The position numbers and the translations under genes were made by a program. This document shows, one piece after another, positions 17,345 through 26,546 of a stretch of DNA of 64,000 bases. Numbering within the stretch: position 1 is the first letter of the stretch; each line of letters begins with the position of its first letter. Source of the stretch: Dyella_B sp035503745 (GTDB taxonomy: Bacteria; Pseudomonadota; Gammaproteobacteria; Xanthomonadales; Rhodanobacteraceae); contig NZ_DATJTC010000021.1 in the NCBI RefSeq assembly GCF_035503745.1, forward strand, positions 1 to 64,000. The letters run 5' to 3'. Under the pieces are notes generated by a model, which did not search any database, was not told the origin of the DNA, and was given only the letters and a program-made list of their open reading frames with translations.

Positions 17345-17851
17345 TCATGACTTGCAGTTGGCGGCAACCAATGGCTGCAAAACCTGTGGGAGACTCCCCT
17401 GCTCATCGTCCTTGGACAGTTCATCAAAACGAGGGATGCGTGCGCTCGGGTCCTTGGCAAGGATGGCGCGATAGGCCTTGAGCATGCTTCGCATCCCGGC
17501 CAGCTGAGCGGGCATCAGCTTGCCCTTCTCCGAGGGATTGGCTATCTGGTATGCCGCGCTTCCAAAAATGAATTGAGTGAGAAGCTCGCCATTGTATTTG
17601 ATCGTGTCATCCGGCAGCGGCGAAAAAACGCCAGGACAAACGACATCGACGACATCCTTGCTTTTGTCTTCCCAGCTTATCAAGGCCGAACGAATCAGTG
17701 GTGCATTTTCATCGAGCGGCTGCTGTTCGAGAAACCGTGTCAACGGAACAACCTTCGCGTTGTCCACCAGTACCGGATTATCCGAGGCCCAAGCACCCCC
17801 GGCCAAGGAGCACATCAGCACGAACACACCAAAAAACGAATGATGACGCAT
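17345..17851 (-). CDS. Secreted hypothetical protein
   Basis: A 168-residue protein with a signal peptide at residues 1-23 (VLMCSLAGGAWAS). The mature part is mixed charge with the motif SWEDKSKDVVDVVCPGVFSPLPDD and a C-terminal cysteine (VAANCKS), so one disulfide is possible. No family is recognised. The ATG at 17851 follows GGGGGATTTCG; this G-rich site style is shared with the TonB-C fusion downstream, 126 bases away on the same strand. It is probably periplasmic. Confidence 0.65.
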   Translation of the reverse strand: MRHHSFFGVFVLMCSLAGGAWASDNPVLVDNAKVVPLTRFLEQQPLDENAPLIRSALISWEDKSKDVVDVVCPGVFSPLPDDTIKYNGELLTQFIFGSAAYQIANPSEKGKLMPAQLAGMRSMLKAYRAILAKDPSARIPRFDELSKDDEQGSLPQVLQPLVAANCKS

Positions 17852-17948
17852 CGAAATCCCCCGTGAAGATCGGCCATCTGATGGAATTGGCTGGCTGCCT
17901 AAGGCCGTCAGCCCAATCGCTGTCAACGCGCAAAATGCACCCCTTGTT

Positions 17949-18890
17949 TCATTGACCGCGCGGATTCGACCGCGCACTAAGCCATGCCACTACCAGACCG
18001 ACCAAAAAAATTCCGAAGAAAACCTTGACCATCGAGCCGACCGTTTGGTGGTAGTGCTGGGAGTGATCGACGCTGAATATATAGTCATTGAAATTCAGTG
18101 CCGACACCTCGGGGTGACCCACTTCATAGGCAACCGGCACGCGCTGATAAGTGCGGGCATAGATGAGATCGGGGTCATTGGGATGGTTGCTTGATCCGAG
18201 CGAGGCATAGCCGTGGACAAGTTGCGATCCATCGCCTGTTCCAGGTACCGGGGAAAACGCGTATTCCACGTCTATGCTGCAACTGCGTTTTCCGCAGGAG
18301 CCGGTATAAATGCGCACAACATCGGCCATCACTCGTTGGCCGTTGGTCTGGATCTTGATCTCGGTATGCTCCTTGCCTCGCAGCCAGAAGATCGAGAGGA
18401 CAAAAAACACCGAGCAAAACAGTGCAAAAAACTTGACCAGAAATGCGAATCGCGTCGACGGATTGGCAGGGTCGATGTTCGCACCTAAACGCCTGGTGAC
18501 AAAAATGATCCCTCCGATGGCGACAAGGGCAACACATACAAATCCAAATTCGCCATGAAACAGCACCGCCGATGCCGACGACGGATTGCTGAGAATGGGG
18601 ATACCCCAAATAAGCACGACTGCCAAAACAATCCCTAAAACCAATCCATACCTGGTACCAGGCTTGCCTGTATTGAAAAAGGCAGAGCTGCCCGGGTCCT
18701 GCCGGTAGGTAAAGCCCGCATCCATTTGCTTGCTTGAGGTCGAGGAAAAATCCGAAGCCGCACTGGGCAATGAATCCTCCTGATCGGGGGAGGTCTTTAT
18801 ATAGGCCTTGCCGCAGGCGGGGCATTCCCAATCAGGTGCTTGATCGGTTGGTTTCCTTTCGTAACCACAAGCGTGACATACGGTCCCCAT
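17949..18890 (-). CDS. Zinc-ribbon membrane protein, DUF3592-like
   Basis: A 313-residue protein. It opens with a zinc ribbon using Cys5, Cys8, Cys23 and Cys26 (MGTVCHACGY ... WECPACGKAYIK), then a low-complexity linker. Four hydrophobic helices follow: two in residues about 82-135, one at 160-180 and one near the C-terminus at 285-305. Between the last two is a soluble domain with MADVVRIYTGSCGKRSCSIDVEYAF and YQRVPVAYEVGHPEVSAL, the layout of DUF3592-type domains. The ATG at 18890 has GGGAG at 5 bases; the GTG two codons earlier is too close to that site. Function unknown. Confidence 0.7.
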   Translation of the reverse strand: MGTVCHACGYERKPTDQAPDWECPACGKAYIKTSPDQEDSLPSAASDFSSTSSKQMDAGFTYRQDPGSSAFFNTGKPGTRYGLVLGIVLAVVLIWGIPILSNPSSASAVLFHGEFGFVCVALVAIGGIIFVTRRLGANIDPANPSTRFAFLVKFFALFCSVFFVLSIFWLRGKEHTEIKIQTNGQRVMADVVRIYTGSCGKRSCSIDVEYAFSPVPGTGDGSQLVHGYASLGSSNHPNDPDLIYARTYQRVPVAYEVGHPEVSALNFNDYIFSVDHSQHYHQTVGSMVKVFFGIFLVGLVVAWLSARSNPRGQ

Positions 18891-19417
18891 ATCCACTCCC
18901 TGTCTGGATTGATCTGATTGTGAATGATTTATCTAACCCGCCAAAATTCCGCTTTGCTCGACCGACGCAAAGCGCTCCGACGGCTTCGCGAGCAGGGCCG
19001 TCCGCTTTAACCCGTCGGCGATATCTTCACCCCATGCCTTTGCAAGGCAGCCAGGCATGCCGCCAGTAGCCGCGCCGCCATTTCGAGCGGCAATCCCCCC
19101 GTTTTGAAGCAGTTCCCCTACCGCCTCATCCAAGCCGCGCGACAAAATATGCCATAGCACACGGCAACTTTGTGGAAGTCCATGCCACCCAGGCGGCGAC
19201 CGCCCGACGAAAGGCAACGCCGCTTTTTGGCTCGGGCGGATACCGTGGTGGCGGCTTCACGCTTGAACGCCGCCACTCGGAAACCTGGAACGGTCCGGAT
19301 GTGATGGACGCCAGAAAATGCGCAACGCTACCGGTGATACAGACCGAGGATCGAGGCGGGCAGACATCGTCATTGACCCGTATGGCCGGCTAATGACGAG
19401 CGCCGCGCATCGTGCGG
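18891..19417. other. 527-base region without an assigned gene
   Basis: No convincing gene is seen. One reverse-strand frame, 18933-19217 (94 codons), has a plausible stretch (LDEAVGELLQNGG, KAWGEDIADGLKRTALLAKP) but no ribosome-binding site and no recognised family, so it is not called. No RNA gene or repeat was found. Confidence 0.4.
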
Positions 19418-20170
19418 TTACAACTGCCGCAACTTGATATTGCGGAACCAGAGGTGGATCGGCAGTTCGCCCTTGTCTTCGGTTCCCTGCAACGAAATGT
19501 GACCGGTCTTGAAGGTGCCGAAATCCGCCCACTGTGCAAACTTCGATTGCGCGACCAGCTTGCGCCACTCGTCGTTCCAAAAATAGGTATCGACGACCTT
19601 GAAGCCGTTTTGGAAAAACTGGATGTGCCCGTGATCGGCAATGATCTCGAACTGATTCCAGTTGCCGGCTTCGCGCACGCGCTCTTCGCTCGATGCAATG
19701 AGATCGAACAGATCGCCGGAGCGCTCTTTGTCGACATGGCTGTCCGGCTGCGTACAGGTGAGATCGGCAATTTGCATTTCCGGGCCGGTCTCGTAGGTTT
19801 CCTGGTATTGGGGCGATTCGTGCACGTAGAACATCACGCCGCTGTCGGCACACGGCGTCATTTTCCATTCCAGCTTGAGATCGAAGTTGCTGTACTGGGC
19901 ATTCGTCACGAGATCGGCGAAGTCATTCTCGTTGCCTGTGCGCGAACGCTCCAGCATGATCGCGCCGTCCTGCACCTTCCAATCCCTGGCCGGCGCTTTC
20001 TGCAGATACGAATGCCAGCCATCCAGGTTCCTGCCGTTGAACAGCAGCTTCCAGCCCTCGGCTTTTTCCTTTGCGGTAAGGGTATTGGCCTGTTGCGCGC
20101 AAACCTGCGATGGAGCCATGGCGCCAACCAAGGCCATGGCGAACGTCGTGGCGAGCAGCTTCTTGAACAT
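19418..20170 (-). CDS. DUF1080 / 3-keto-disaccharide hydrolase-like secreted protein
   Basis: A 250-residue protein with a signal peptide at 1-25 (MALVGAMAPSQVCA). The rest is a concanavalin-like jelly roll of the DUF1080 type, recently renamed for 3-keto-glycoside hydrolase activity. Family marks are EGWKLLFNGRNLDGWHSYL, WKVQDGAIML, YSNFDLKLEWKM, DSGVMFYVHE, YETGPEMQIAD, HIQFFQNGFKVVD and the closing GELPIHLWFRNIKLRQL. The export signal places it in the periplasm or outside the cell. It is transcribed alone on the reverse strand, upstream of nothing obviously related, so its sugar substrate is unknown. Confidence 0.88.
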   Translation of the reverse strand: MFKKLLATTFAMALVGAMAPSQVCAQQANTLTAKEKAEGWKLLFNGRNLDGWHSYLQKAPARDWKVQDGAIMLERSRTGNENDFADLVTNAQYSNFDLKLEWKMTPCADSGVMFYVHESPQYQETYETGPEMQIADLTCTQPDSHVDKERSGDLFDLIASSEERVREAGNWNQFEIIADHGHIQFFQNGFKVVDTYFWNDEWRKLVAQSKFAQWADFGTFKTGHISLQGTEDKGELPIHLWFRNIKLRQL

Positions 20171-20244
20171 ACGATCATCCCCTGTGGATCGGCAGCGCCG
20201 TGCCTGGTTTCCAACCGGCGCGCGCTGCCCTGTATGACCTATGG

Positions 20245-20463
20245 TCAGGCGGTGACCGTGTCGTAATCAAGCGGCTCGGCGGGCCACGTCGGCACCACCA
20301 GCCACAGCACGATATAAATCAGGCCGCCGATGCCCGCGCCCAGGAACAGCAGCAGCCACAGCGCGCGGATCAGCCACGTGGGCGCCCCAATGGCATAGGC
20401 AAGCCCAGCGCATACGCCGCCAAGCCAGGCGGCTTTCTTTACGCGTTTGAATGGACGGTCCAT
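20245..20463 (-). CDS. PspC-domain membrane protein
   Basis: A 72-residue protein made almost entirely of a PspC domain: WLGGVCAGLAYAIGAPTWLIRALWLLLFLGAGIGGLIYIVLWLVVP. PspC proteins sense or stabilise the inner membrane under envelope stress. Here it stands without the PspA/PspB partners nearby, as often happens for short stand-alone versions. Two helices are expected. The start at MDRPFKRVKK is favoured because it begins directly before the domain; the frame extends 25 codons upstream without a site. The gene lies downstream of a leader with two hairpins. Confidence 0.85.
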   Translation of the reverse strand: MDRPFKRVKKAAWLGGVCAGLAYAIGAPTWLIRALWLLLFLGAGIGGLIYIVLWLVVPTWPAEPLDYDTVTA

Positions 20464-20587
20464 GGGCAGCGCTCCGGGTGAAAGGCCTGGCTCCATGCTA
20501 CGTCGGACGGCCAGGTTCACCAGTGCGGAAAGTCCCACGTTACGGATACGCCGAACAAGGAATTGTACGAACGCCCCAAGAGAAGGG

Positions 20588-20637
20588 GGCCCCCCTTGCG
20601 GGGGGCCAGAGCTTCATCACTAGGGGAATAATGAAGC
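20588..20637. other. Tandem hairpins between EamA and PspC genes
   Basis: Hairpin one, 20588-20607, is a perfect 8-base stem GGCCCCCC / GGGGGGCC with a TTGC loop. Hairpin two, 20611-20637, pairs GCTTCAT with ATGAAGC around a 13-base loop. They lie three bases apart in the 315-base gap after the EamA stop and before PspC on the reverse strand. No long T tract follows on either strand, so a terminator alone does not explain them well. Confidence 0.5.
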
Positions 20638-20778
20638 CCGAGGGGCTAACCGCCGGACGCCCTGGGGATGGTGATCCGGCCCGCATAGATTGCGCCATCG
20701 CGGCCCTGCAAAAAAATCAGCGAAGCGCCCAAATTGCTGTCAGATTATGGCTACACGCGATGCACGGCAAAGCGATAC

Positions 20779-21660
20779 TCAGTTAATCGACGGCTCCACC
20801 ACCGGCCTGCTTACGCCAAGCGCCGCCCCCGCCGACGCGGCAATGATGGCGGCGATGGCCAGCCACTGCAGTGCTTGCAGCCGTTCGCCCAGAAACACCA
20901 CGCCGGCCAGCGCGGCGATCGCCGGCTCCAGGCTCAGCAGCACGCTGAAGTTGCGCGCGGGCAACCGCGTCAGCGCGATCATCTCCAACGAATACGGCAG
21001 CACGGAACTGAGCACCGCCACCCCCAGACCCAGCGGCAACCACGCGGCGCTGAGCAACGCGCTGCCCGCATGCGCCACGCCCACCGGCACCGCCACCAGT
21101 GCGCCGATCGCAATGCCCCACGTCACCGCATCGCCGCCATGCGTCGCACCGGCTTTCTGCCCGAACAGGATGTACAGCGCCCAGCCAACGCCCGCCGCCA
21201 GCGCATAAAGCACGCCTACCGGATCGAGTGCATGCGCCTGCCCATGCAGGGGCAACAGCAACAGCAAGCCCATCACCGCCAGCGCGATCCAGGCGAAGTC
21301 CAGCGCGCGGCGCGAGCCAAACAAGGCGATCGCCAGCGGGCCGGTGAATTCCAGCGCTACCGCAATGCCCAGCGGGATCGTGCGCAACGCCATGTAGAAC
21401 ACTAGGTTCATGACCCCCATCGACAAGCCATAGCCCCATAACGCACCCCAGTGGGCCTTGCGCCGCAGGCTGCGCCACGGACGCCGCACCACCAGCAGCA
21501 TCAATGCGCCCAGCCCCAGACGGAATGCGGTGGCCCCCTGCGCGCCCACGTGCGCAAACAATTGTTTGGCCACGGCCGCGCCGCACTGGTACGACGCCAT
21601 GCTGATCAACAGCGCGCCAATGGCCACTAGCGTGGGCGCATAAGAACCGGATTTGGACAT
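20779..21660 (-). CDS. EamA-family exporter, RhtA-like
   Basis: A 293-residue inner membrane transporter with ten predicted helices arranged as two EamA repeats. RhtA-like features are SMASYQCGAAVAKQLF at the N-terminus, RLGLGALMLL, FYMALRTIPLGIAVALEFTGPL and, in the second repeat, GVGWALYILFGQKAG and VLSSVLPYSLEMIALTRLP with SLEPAIAALAGVVFLGE. RhtA exports threonine and homoserine; the true substrate here may differ. It is a single gene followed on the same strand by PspC after a hairpin-bearing gap. Confidence 0.85.
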   Translation of the reverse strand: MSKSGSYAPTLVAIGALLISMASYQCGAAVAKQLFAHVGAQGATAFRLGLGALMLLVVRRPWRSLRRKAHWGALWGYGLSMGVMNLVFYMALRTIPLGIAVALEFTGPLAIALFGSRRALDFAWIALAVMGLLLLLPLHGQAHALDPVGVLYALAAGVGWALYILFGQKAGATHGGDAVTWGIAIGALVAVPVGVAHAGSALLSAAWLPLGLGVAVLSSVLPYSLEMIALTRLPARNFSVLLSLEPAIAALAGVVFLGERLQALQWLAIAAIIAASAGAALGVSRPVVEPSIN

Positions 21661-21766
21661 CGGCGGGGCAAACCAGACCTGTGGGAAGACCTATCATGCC
21701 CATTCGCCGCGACGAAAGCGCCTGGCGGCCACACTGTTGCTGACAGCGCGCGTCAGCAGGCCGCGC

Positions 21767-22114
21767 TCACTCCTCGCGCAGCAGCCAGTTCACCGCATCC
21801 AGCACCTGCTGGGTATCGTCGGACCATTGCTTGACCATGCCGGCCAGCCGATCGAGCGCCACGCTCTGCTCGCGCGTGGTGCACTCGCCGCACCAGCGCT
21901 TGAGTTGCTCGCGGCACATGTCCACGTGCAAGGCGGTGTCTTCGTACACCAGCCGCATGCGCGCCAGTTCCACGCGATCGACCAGGTCGGGACGATCGAT
22001 CGCCGCGCGCATGTTTTCGGCCTGGGTGTGCGCCGCCTCAGCCGCGCTGCCGATGGCGAACTTGAAGGCCGGCATCAAAGTAATCGGACGCCAGCGTTGC
22101 GATGGCTTGGCCAT
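21767..22114 (-). CDS. Hypothetical helical protein with a CxxC pair
   Basis: A 115-residue protein, likely all helical, with no signal peptide. It has the centre HVDMCREQLKRWCGECTTREQS, which holds three cysteines including CGEC, and ends in VLDAVNWLLREE. No family is recognised. The start at MAKPSQRW is chosen since an alternative 13 codons upstream carries no coding-like sequence; neither has a strong ribosome-binding site. It lies between the EamA exporter and the large EAL protein, on the same strand, with an 82-base gap to the latter's stop. Confidence 0.6.
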   Translation of the reverse strand: MAKPSQRWRPITLMPAFKFAIGSAAEAAHTQAENMRAAIDRPDLVDRVELARMRLVYEDTALHVDMCREQLKRWCGECTTREQSVALDRLAGMVKQWSDDTQQVLDAVNWLLREE

Positions 22115-22196
22115 ATCGTCAATACACGCCGGGGGCCTGGACACCGGCCCCAACTATCCCTGTGGACGCTAGCCTGCGCTTCTTGCCATCCCCGGT

Positions 22197-25070
22197 CTAC
22201 CCGGGGCCGCGCTGGGCAGTGCGAAAATAAGCTTCCACCGCGCTGAACGGCAGGGCGTGGGAAAGGTAGTGGCCCTGCAGCCCGTCGCAGCCCATCTCGG
22301 TAAGCAGTGCGGCCTGCTCCGGCGTTTCCACCCCTTCGGCGGCCACTTCCATCTCCAGCTGATGGGCCAGCATGACGATGGTACGCACGATGGCGGCGTC
22401 CTTGGTCTCGCCCGGCAGGTGGCGGACGAAGCTTTGATCCATCTTCAGCTTGTCGATCGGAAACAGGCGCAAGTAGGAAAGGCTGGAATAGCCGGTGCCG
22501 AAATCGTCCAGGGACAGGCGCGTGCCAAGGTCCTTCAAACTGGCCAGCGTGAGCCGGGCGCGCGTGACATCTTCCATCACCGCGCTCTCGATCATCTCGA
22601 TTTCCAGCATGGAAGCCGGCACGCCGTGACGACGCAGCGAGTCGCTGACGCGCTCGGCCAGGCCCGGACGCTTGAGCTGATGCACCGACACGTTGACCGC
22701 GATGGTGAAGCCCTCATGCCCTTGATCGAGCCAGCGGCGCAGATGCTTGCATGCGGTGTCGATCACCCAGTCGCCGATCTCGGACATCAGGCCGAGTGCT
22801 TCGGCTACCGGAATGAAGCGTCCCGGCAACAGGAAGCCCAACTGCGGGCTGTTCCAGCGCAACAGTGCCTCGAAACCGGTCAGCTTGAGATCCACGGCGC
22901 TATGTTGCGGCTGGTAATACAGCTCCAGTTCGCCGCGCGTGACCGCATCGCGCAGGTGCGAACCCAGCGTCACGCGATCTTCCAATTCGATCATCTGCGC
23001 ACGCGTCAGCTCGGCGACTTGGTCGCGGCCTTCGCGCTTGGCCTGGATCATCGCCGCTTCCGCGCGGCGCAGCAGTTCTTCGGCCGTGTGTCCGTGATCG
23101 GGAAAACGGCTGACGCCCACGCTTGCGGTCAGCAGCAGGCGGTAATTTTCGCCTTCCAGCGGCTGGGCGATCGCGGCGCGCAGCGTTTCGGCCATGGCGC
23201 GCGCCCTGGCGCCGTCGAGCCCCACCACGGCGATGACGAACTGGTCGCCCGCGAAGCGCGCCACGTGCCCAAGGTTGTGCACCACCGCCTCCAGGCGCAC
23301 GGCCAGGCACTTGAGCACCTCGTCGGCGGCCAGGTGCCCGACCGATTCGTTGACCACGCGAAAGCGATCCAAGCCGATGGCGAACACCGATACCGGCGGT
23401 GCGCCATCGTGCAGGATCCTCTCCAGCTCCTGCTCGAACAGCGGATGATTGGGCAGCCCCGTGATCGCATCGTGCGAGGAGGCATAGGCCAGGCTGGCCT
23501 CCATCTGGCGTCGCTCGGTGATGTCGCGCGCCACGGCATAAACCAGCCCGTCGGGCGCGGCGAACGACACCCATTCCAATACGCGCTCGCGGCCATCCTT
23601 GCACAGGCAGCCGCTGACGAATTCGTGGATACCCTGCCCGGTTTCGTTGAACGACCGCTCGCGCTGCTGGGTCTGGAACAGTTCGCGGCAGCTGCGGCCG
23701 GACAGCTCTTCGGGCGAATAGCCGGTGAGGCGTTGCAGGAACGGATTGAACTGCACCAGGCGTTCGGTGATCGGATCGATGATGCAGAACAGCTCCAGCG
23801 ACATCTCGAAAAAGCTGTCGCGCACACGCAGGCGATTGACCAGGCGTGCGCTTTCGATCGCCACGCCGGCCACTGGCACCATGCGGTCGATGCTCTCCAG
23901 CTCGTCCGGCCGCGGCTCGCGCGGTTGGCGGTAATACACCGCGAAAGTGCCCAGCACCTGCCCGCCGCTGCCGAAGATCGGCGTGGACCAGCACGCCATC
24001 AGTCCATGCGCCAGCGCCAGTTGCTTGTACGGCGCCCAAAACGGATGCGTGGCGATGTCGGCGACCACGATGCGTTCGCGGCGCCACGCCGCCGTGCCGC
24101 AGGAACCGCGCCTGTCGCCGATCTCCATGCCGTTCAAGGCCGCGTTGTAGGCGGTCGGCAAGCTCGGTGCCGCGCCATGGATCACGTAAGTGCCACTGTC
24201 GTCCAGCAGCAAAATGGAACACAGTGCGCCGGGATTGAGTTCTTCATGCAGCCGCGCAATGCGCTCCAGACTGTCGGTAAGCGGATGCTGCGCGGCCACG
24301 CCCACCAAAATGTCGTGCTGGCCGGCTGCCAGCTGTTGCGCGCGCTTGCGGTCGGTGACGTCCTGGCAGGTACCCAGCATGCGCAGCGGGTGCCCGTGCT
24401 CATCCACGTGCACCACGCCGCGGCTGAGCAGCGTGCGCACTTCGCCATCGGGGTGCACGATGCGCTCTTCGAATTCGTAAGGCTGATGATCTACAAGCGC
24501 CTGCTTGATGATGCCCATGACACGCGCGCGGTCCTCTTCATGCACGCGCGCCAGATAACCTTCGAAAGTCGGCGAATGTTGATCGTGCGCAATGCCGTAG
24601 ATGCGATAAAGCTCTTCCGACCAGGTCACCCAGTTGCTGGCGACGTCCCACTCCCAACTACCCAGGTGCGCGATCTCCTGCGCGCGGGCAAGCACTTGTT
24701 GATCGTGTTGTTGCGTCTGGGCGGCCAGTTTTTGTTCGGTCACGTCGCGGAAGTAAATCGTCGCGCCGGTGCCGGCCGGATAAATGCGGTATTCCAGCCA
24801 GCGTTCGCTCGACGGCAGCAAGATGCCCAGCGCCACCGGCAGCTGGTTCTTCACGGCTCTTTCACATGCCTGGCAAATGGTCTGGCCGATGTTGTCGGGA
24901 AACTCCGTCCCCACGCGCTTGCCGATCAGCGCCGCCGCATCGCGCCCCAATAATGCGCAGGCCTGGGTATTCACATAGGTATAACGCCACTGCTCGTCCA
25001 CCGCCGCGAGCGCTTCGGAAATGCGTTCAAAGACCTGGATCGGGTCGAAACCGCTGGATGAGGTGCTCAT
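22197..25070 (-). CDS. PAS-PAS-GAF-PAS-GGDEF(degenerate)-EAL signalling protein
   Basis: A 957-residue cytosolic c-di-GMP enzyme. In order: PAS (10-115), PAS with PAC (127-245, GSWEWDVASNWVTWSEELYRIYG), GAF (257-415), PAS (420-525), GGDEF (532-690) and EAL (703-955). The GGDEF signature reads RFAGDQF, not GGDEF, and no RxxD inhibitory site precedes it, so cyclase activity is unlikely. The EAL domain keeps FEALLRW, VNVS, the acidic DDFGTGYSS, IDKLKMDQ, EGVET and QGHY, so phosphodiesterase activity is expected, perhaps activated by GTP binding at the degenerate domain. The ATG at 25070 begins right before the first PAS domain; 29 earlier codons are rejected. Confidence 0.9.
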   Translation of the reverse strand: MSTSSSGFDPIQVFERISEALAAVDEQWRYTYVNTQACALLGRDAAALIGKRVGTEFPDNIGQTICQACERAVKNQLPVALGILLPSSERWLEYRIYPAGTGATIYFRDVTEQKLAAQTQQHDQQVLARAQEIAHLGSWEWDVASNWVTWSEELYRIYGIAHDQHSPTFEGYLARVHEEDRARVMGIIKQALVDHQPYEFEERIVHPDGEVRTLLSRGVVHVDEHGHPLRMLGTCQDVTDRKRAQQLAAGQHDILVGVAAQHPLTDSLERIARLHEELNPGALCSILLLDDSGTYVIHGAAPSLPTAYNAALNGMEIGDRRGSCGTAAWRRERIVVADIATHPFWAPYKQLALAHGLMACWSTPIFGSGGQVLGTFAVYYRQPREPRPDELESIDRMVPVAGVAIESARLVNRLRVRDSFFEMSLELFCIIDPITERLVQFNPFLQRLTGYSPEELSGRSCRELFQTQQRERSFNETGQGIHEFVSGCLCKDGRERVLEWVSFAAPDGLVYAVARDITERRQMEASLAYASSHDAITGLPNHPLFEQELERILHDGAPPVSVFAIGLDRFRVVNESVGHLAADEVLKCLAVRLEAVVHNLGHVARFAGDQFVIAVVGLDGARARAMAETLRAAIAQPLEGENYRLLLTASVGVSRFPDHGHTAEELLRRAEAAMIQAKREGRDQVAELTRAQMIELEDRVTLGSHLRDAVTRGELELYYQPQHSAVDLKLTGFEALLRWNSPQLGFLLPGRFIPVAEALGLMSEIGDWVIDTACKHLRRWLDQGHEGFTIAVNVSVHQLKRPGLAERVSDSLRRHGVPASMLEIEMIESAVMEDVTRARLTLASLKDLGTRLSLDDFGTGYSSLSYLRLFPIDKLKMDQSFVRHLPGETKDAAIVRTIVMLAHQLEMEVAAEGVETPEQAALLTEMGCDGLQGHYLSHALPFSAVEAYFRTAQRGPG

Positions 25071-25520
25071 AGCACGTTGGCGTTCCGCCCAGAAGGTCCG
25101 CAGTCGTTGGTTCAGATTACGCTGGCGACGACGAGGGTCGCAATGCCTCGCTGTCATATTCGCGTGGATTTCTCATCGTTCGACACCGGTTTCTTGCGCA
25201 GCGTCGTGGTGAGCTGGCGCTGGCCGGATTTTGGCCGGCGCCATGGAGACGGTTATCGTCCGTTGCGTGAGGTTCCTTAAGCGCAAAACCAATGTTCCCT
25301 TCGCAACGGACGCATTCGATCCGATAACCGATCGCATGCCATCGCCAGCATGCAATCGCTGTCTAGCGGTTGTCTTGCGATTGTCGTATTTGCTTGTGTC
25401 CGATCGCCCCGTCTTATTGCCCGATCCTCCGGGCGCTTGCGCGGACGTCTTGCAATCGCGCGCGGCGACGACCAAGTTTGGATCGACCTCTCCCCACCAT
25501 CCATCACGAGGATTGCTTAC
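25071..25520. other. 450-base divergent intergenic region
   Basis: Separates the reverse-strand EAL protein from the forward-strand aldo/keto reductase. Both promoters should be here. Long frames exist on each strand but they are shadows of the reductase frame extended upstream. No repeat or clear operator was found. Confidence 0.5.
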
Positions 25521-26546
25521 ATGGAATATCGACATCTTGGTGCCTCCGGTTTCAAGGTACCGGTGCTTAGTTTTGGAACCGGAACGTTTGGCGGCAAAGG
25601 CGAGTTTTTCCGCGCCTGGGGCACGACCGAGGCGGACGAAGCGCGGCGCCTGGTCGACATCTGCCTCGATGCCGGTCTCACCCTGTTCGACAGCGCGGAT
25701 ATCTATTCTGCCGGCGCCGCCGAATCGGTGCTGGCCGAGGCGATCAAGGGACGTCGCGACAAGGTGCTGATCTCCACCAAGGCCACCTTCCGCGCGGGTG
25801 ACGAACCCAACAGCGTGGGCTCGTCGCGCTATCACCTGCTACGTTCGATCGATGGCTCGCTCAAGCGCCTGGGTACCGATTACATCGACCTGTTCCAGTT
25901 GCATGGCTTCGATGCAAAAACGCCGGTGGAGGAAACCCTGTCCACGCTCGACGACCTGGTGCGCGCAGGCAAGATCCGCTATCTGGGCGTATCCAATTTC
26001 TCGGGCTGGCATCTGATGAAATCGCTGGCCGCGGCCGATCGCTACGGCTATACGCGCTATGTCGCCAATCAGGCCTATTACTCGCTGATCGGTCGCGATT
26101 ACGAGTGGGAGTTGATGCCGTTGGGCCTGGACCAGGGCCTCGGCGCGGTGGTGTGGAGCCCGCTGGGCTGGGGTCGCCTCACCGGCAAGATCCGCCGCGG
26201 CCAGCCGCTGCCCGCGACCAGCCGTCTGCACAAGACCGGGGACATGGGGCCGCAGGTAGGCGATGAATACCTCTACCGCGTGATCGATGCATTGGATGAA
26301 GTCGCCGAGGAAACCGGCAAGAGCGTGCCGCAGATTGCACTCAACTGGCTGCTGCAGCGCCCCACCGTATCCACTGTGGTGATTGGCGCGCGCAACGAGC
26401 AACAGCTGCAGCAAAACCTGGGTGCAATCGGCTGGAACCTCACCAAGGAACAGATCGCCAAGCTCGATGCGGCCAGCGAGGTCACGCCGGTTTATCCCTA
26501 CTGGCACCAGCGCGGTTTTGCCGAACGCAATCCGCCGCCAGTCTGA
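25521..26546 (+). CDS. Aldo/keto reductase
   Basis: A 341-residue NADPH-dependent oxidoreductase of the aldo/keto reductase fold. The catalytic tetrad is visible as Asp57 (LFDSAD), Tyr62 (IYSAG), Lys87 (ISTKATF) and His128 (FQLHGFD). The cofactor-binding C-terminal part includes WSPLGWGRLTGKIRRGQPLP and the VVIGARNEQQLQQNLGA loop. The ATG at 25521 follows a GAGG motif and starts with the typical MEYRHLGASGFKVP. A 57-codon upstream extension is rejected. The substrate is probably an aldehyde or sugar; nothing in the neighbourhood decides it. Confidence 0.9.
   Translation: MEYRHLGASGFKVPVLSFGTGTFGGKGEFFRAWGTTEADEARRLVDICLDAGLTLFDSADIYSAGAAESVLAEAIKGRRDKVLISTKATFRAGDEPNSVGSSRYHLLRSIDGSLKRLGTDYIDLFQLHGFDAKTPVEETLSTLDDLVRAGKIRYLGVSNFSGWHLMKSLAAADRYGYTRYVANQAYYSLIGRDYEWELMPLGLDQGLGAVVWSPLGWGRLTGKIRRGQPLPATSRLHKTGDMGPQVGDEYLYRVIDALDEVAEETGKSVPQIALNWLLQRPTVSTVVIGARNEQQLQQNLGAIGWNLTKEQIAKLDAASEVTPVYPYWHQRGFAERNPPPV

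Noticed and set aside
18933..19217. 94-codon reverse frame in an intergenic gap
   Set aside because: Some coding-like sequence but no ribosome-binding site, no family and no conserved context to support it.
20464..20778. Riboswitch upstream of PspC
   Set aside because: The hairpins do not match any riboswitch layout that I know; left as unexplained structure.
22190..22206. CCCCGG/CCGGGG hairpin at the stop of the EAL gene
   Set aside because: Short stem overlapping the stop codon without a T tail; too weak to call a terminator.
22257..24953. 898-codon forward frame across the EAL protein
   Set aside because: Antisense shadow; the reverse frame has intact PAS, GAF, GGDEF-like and EAL motifs.
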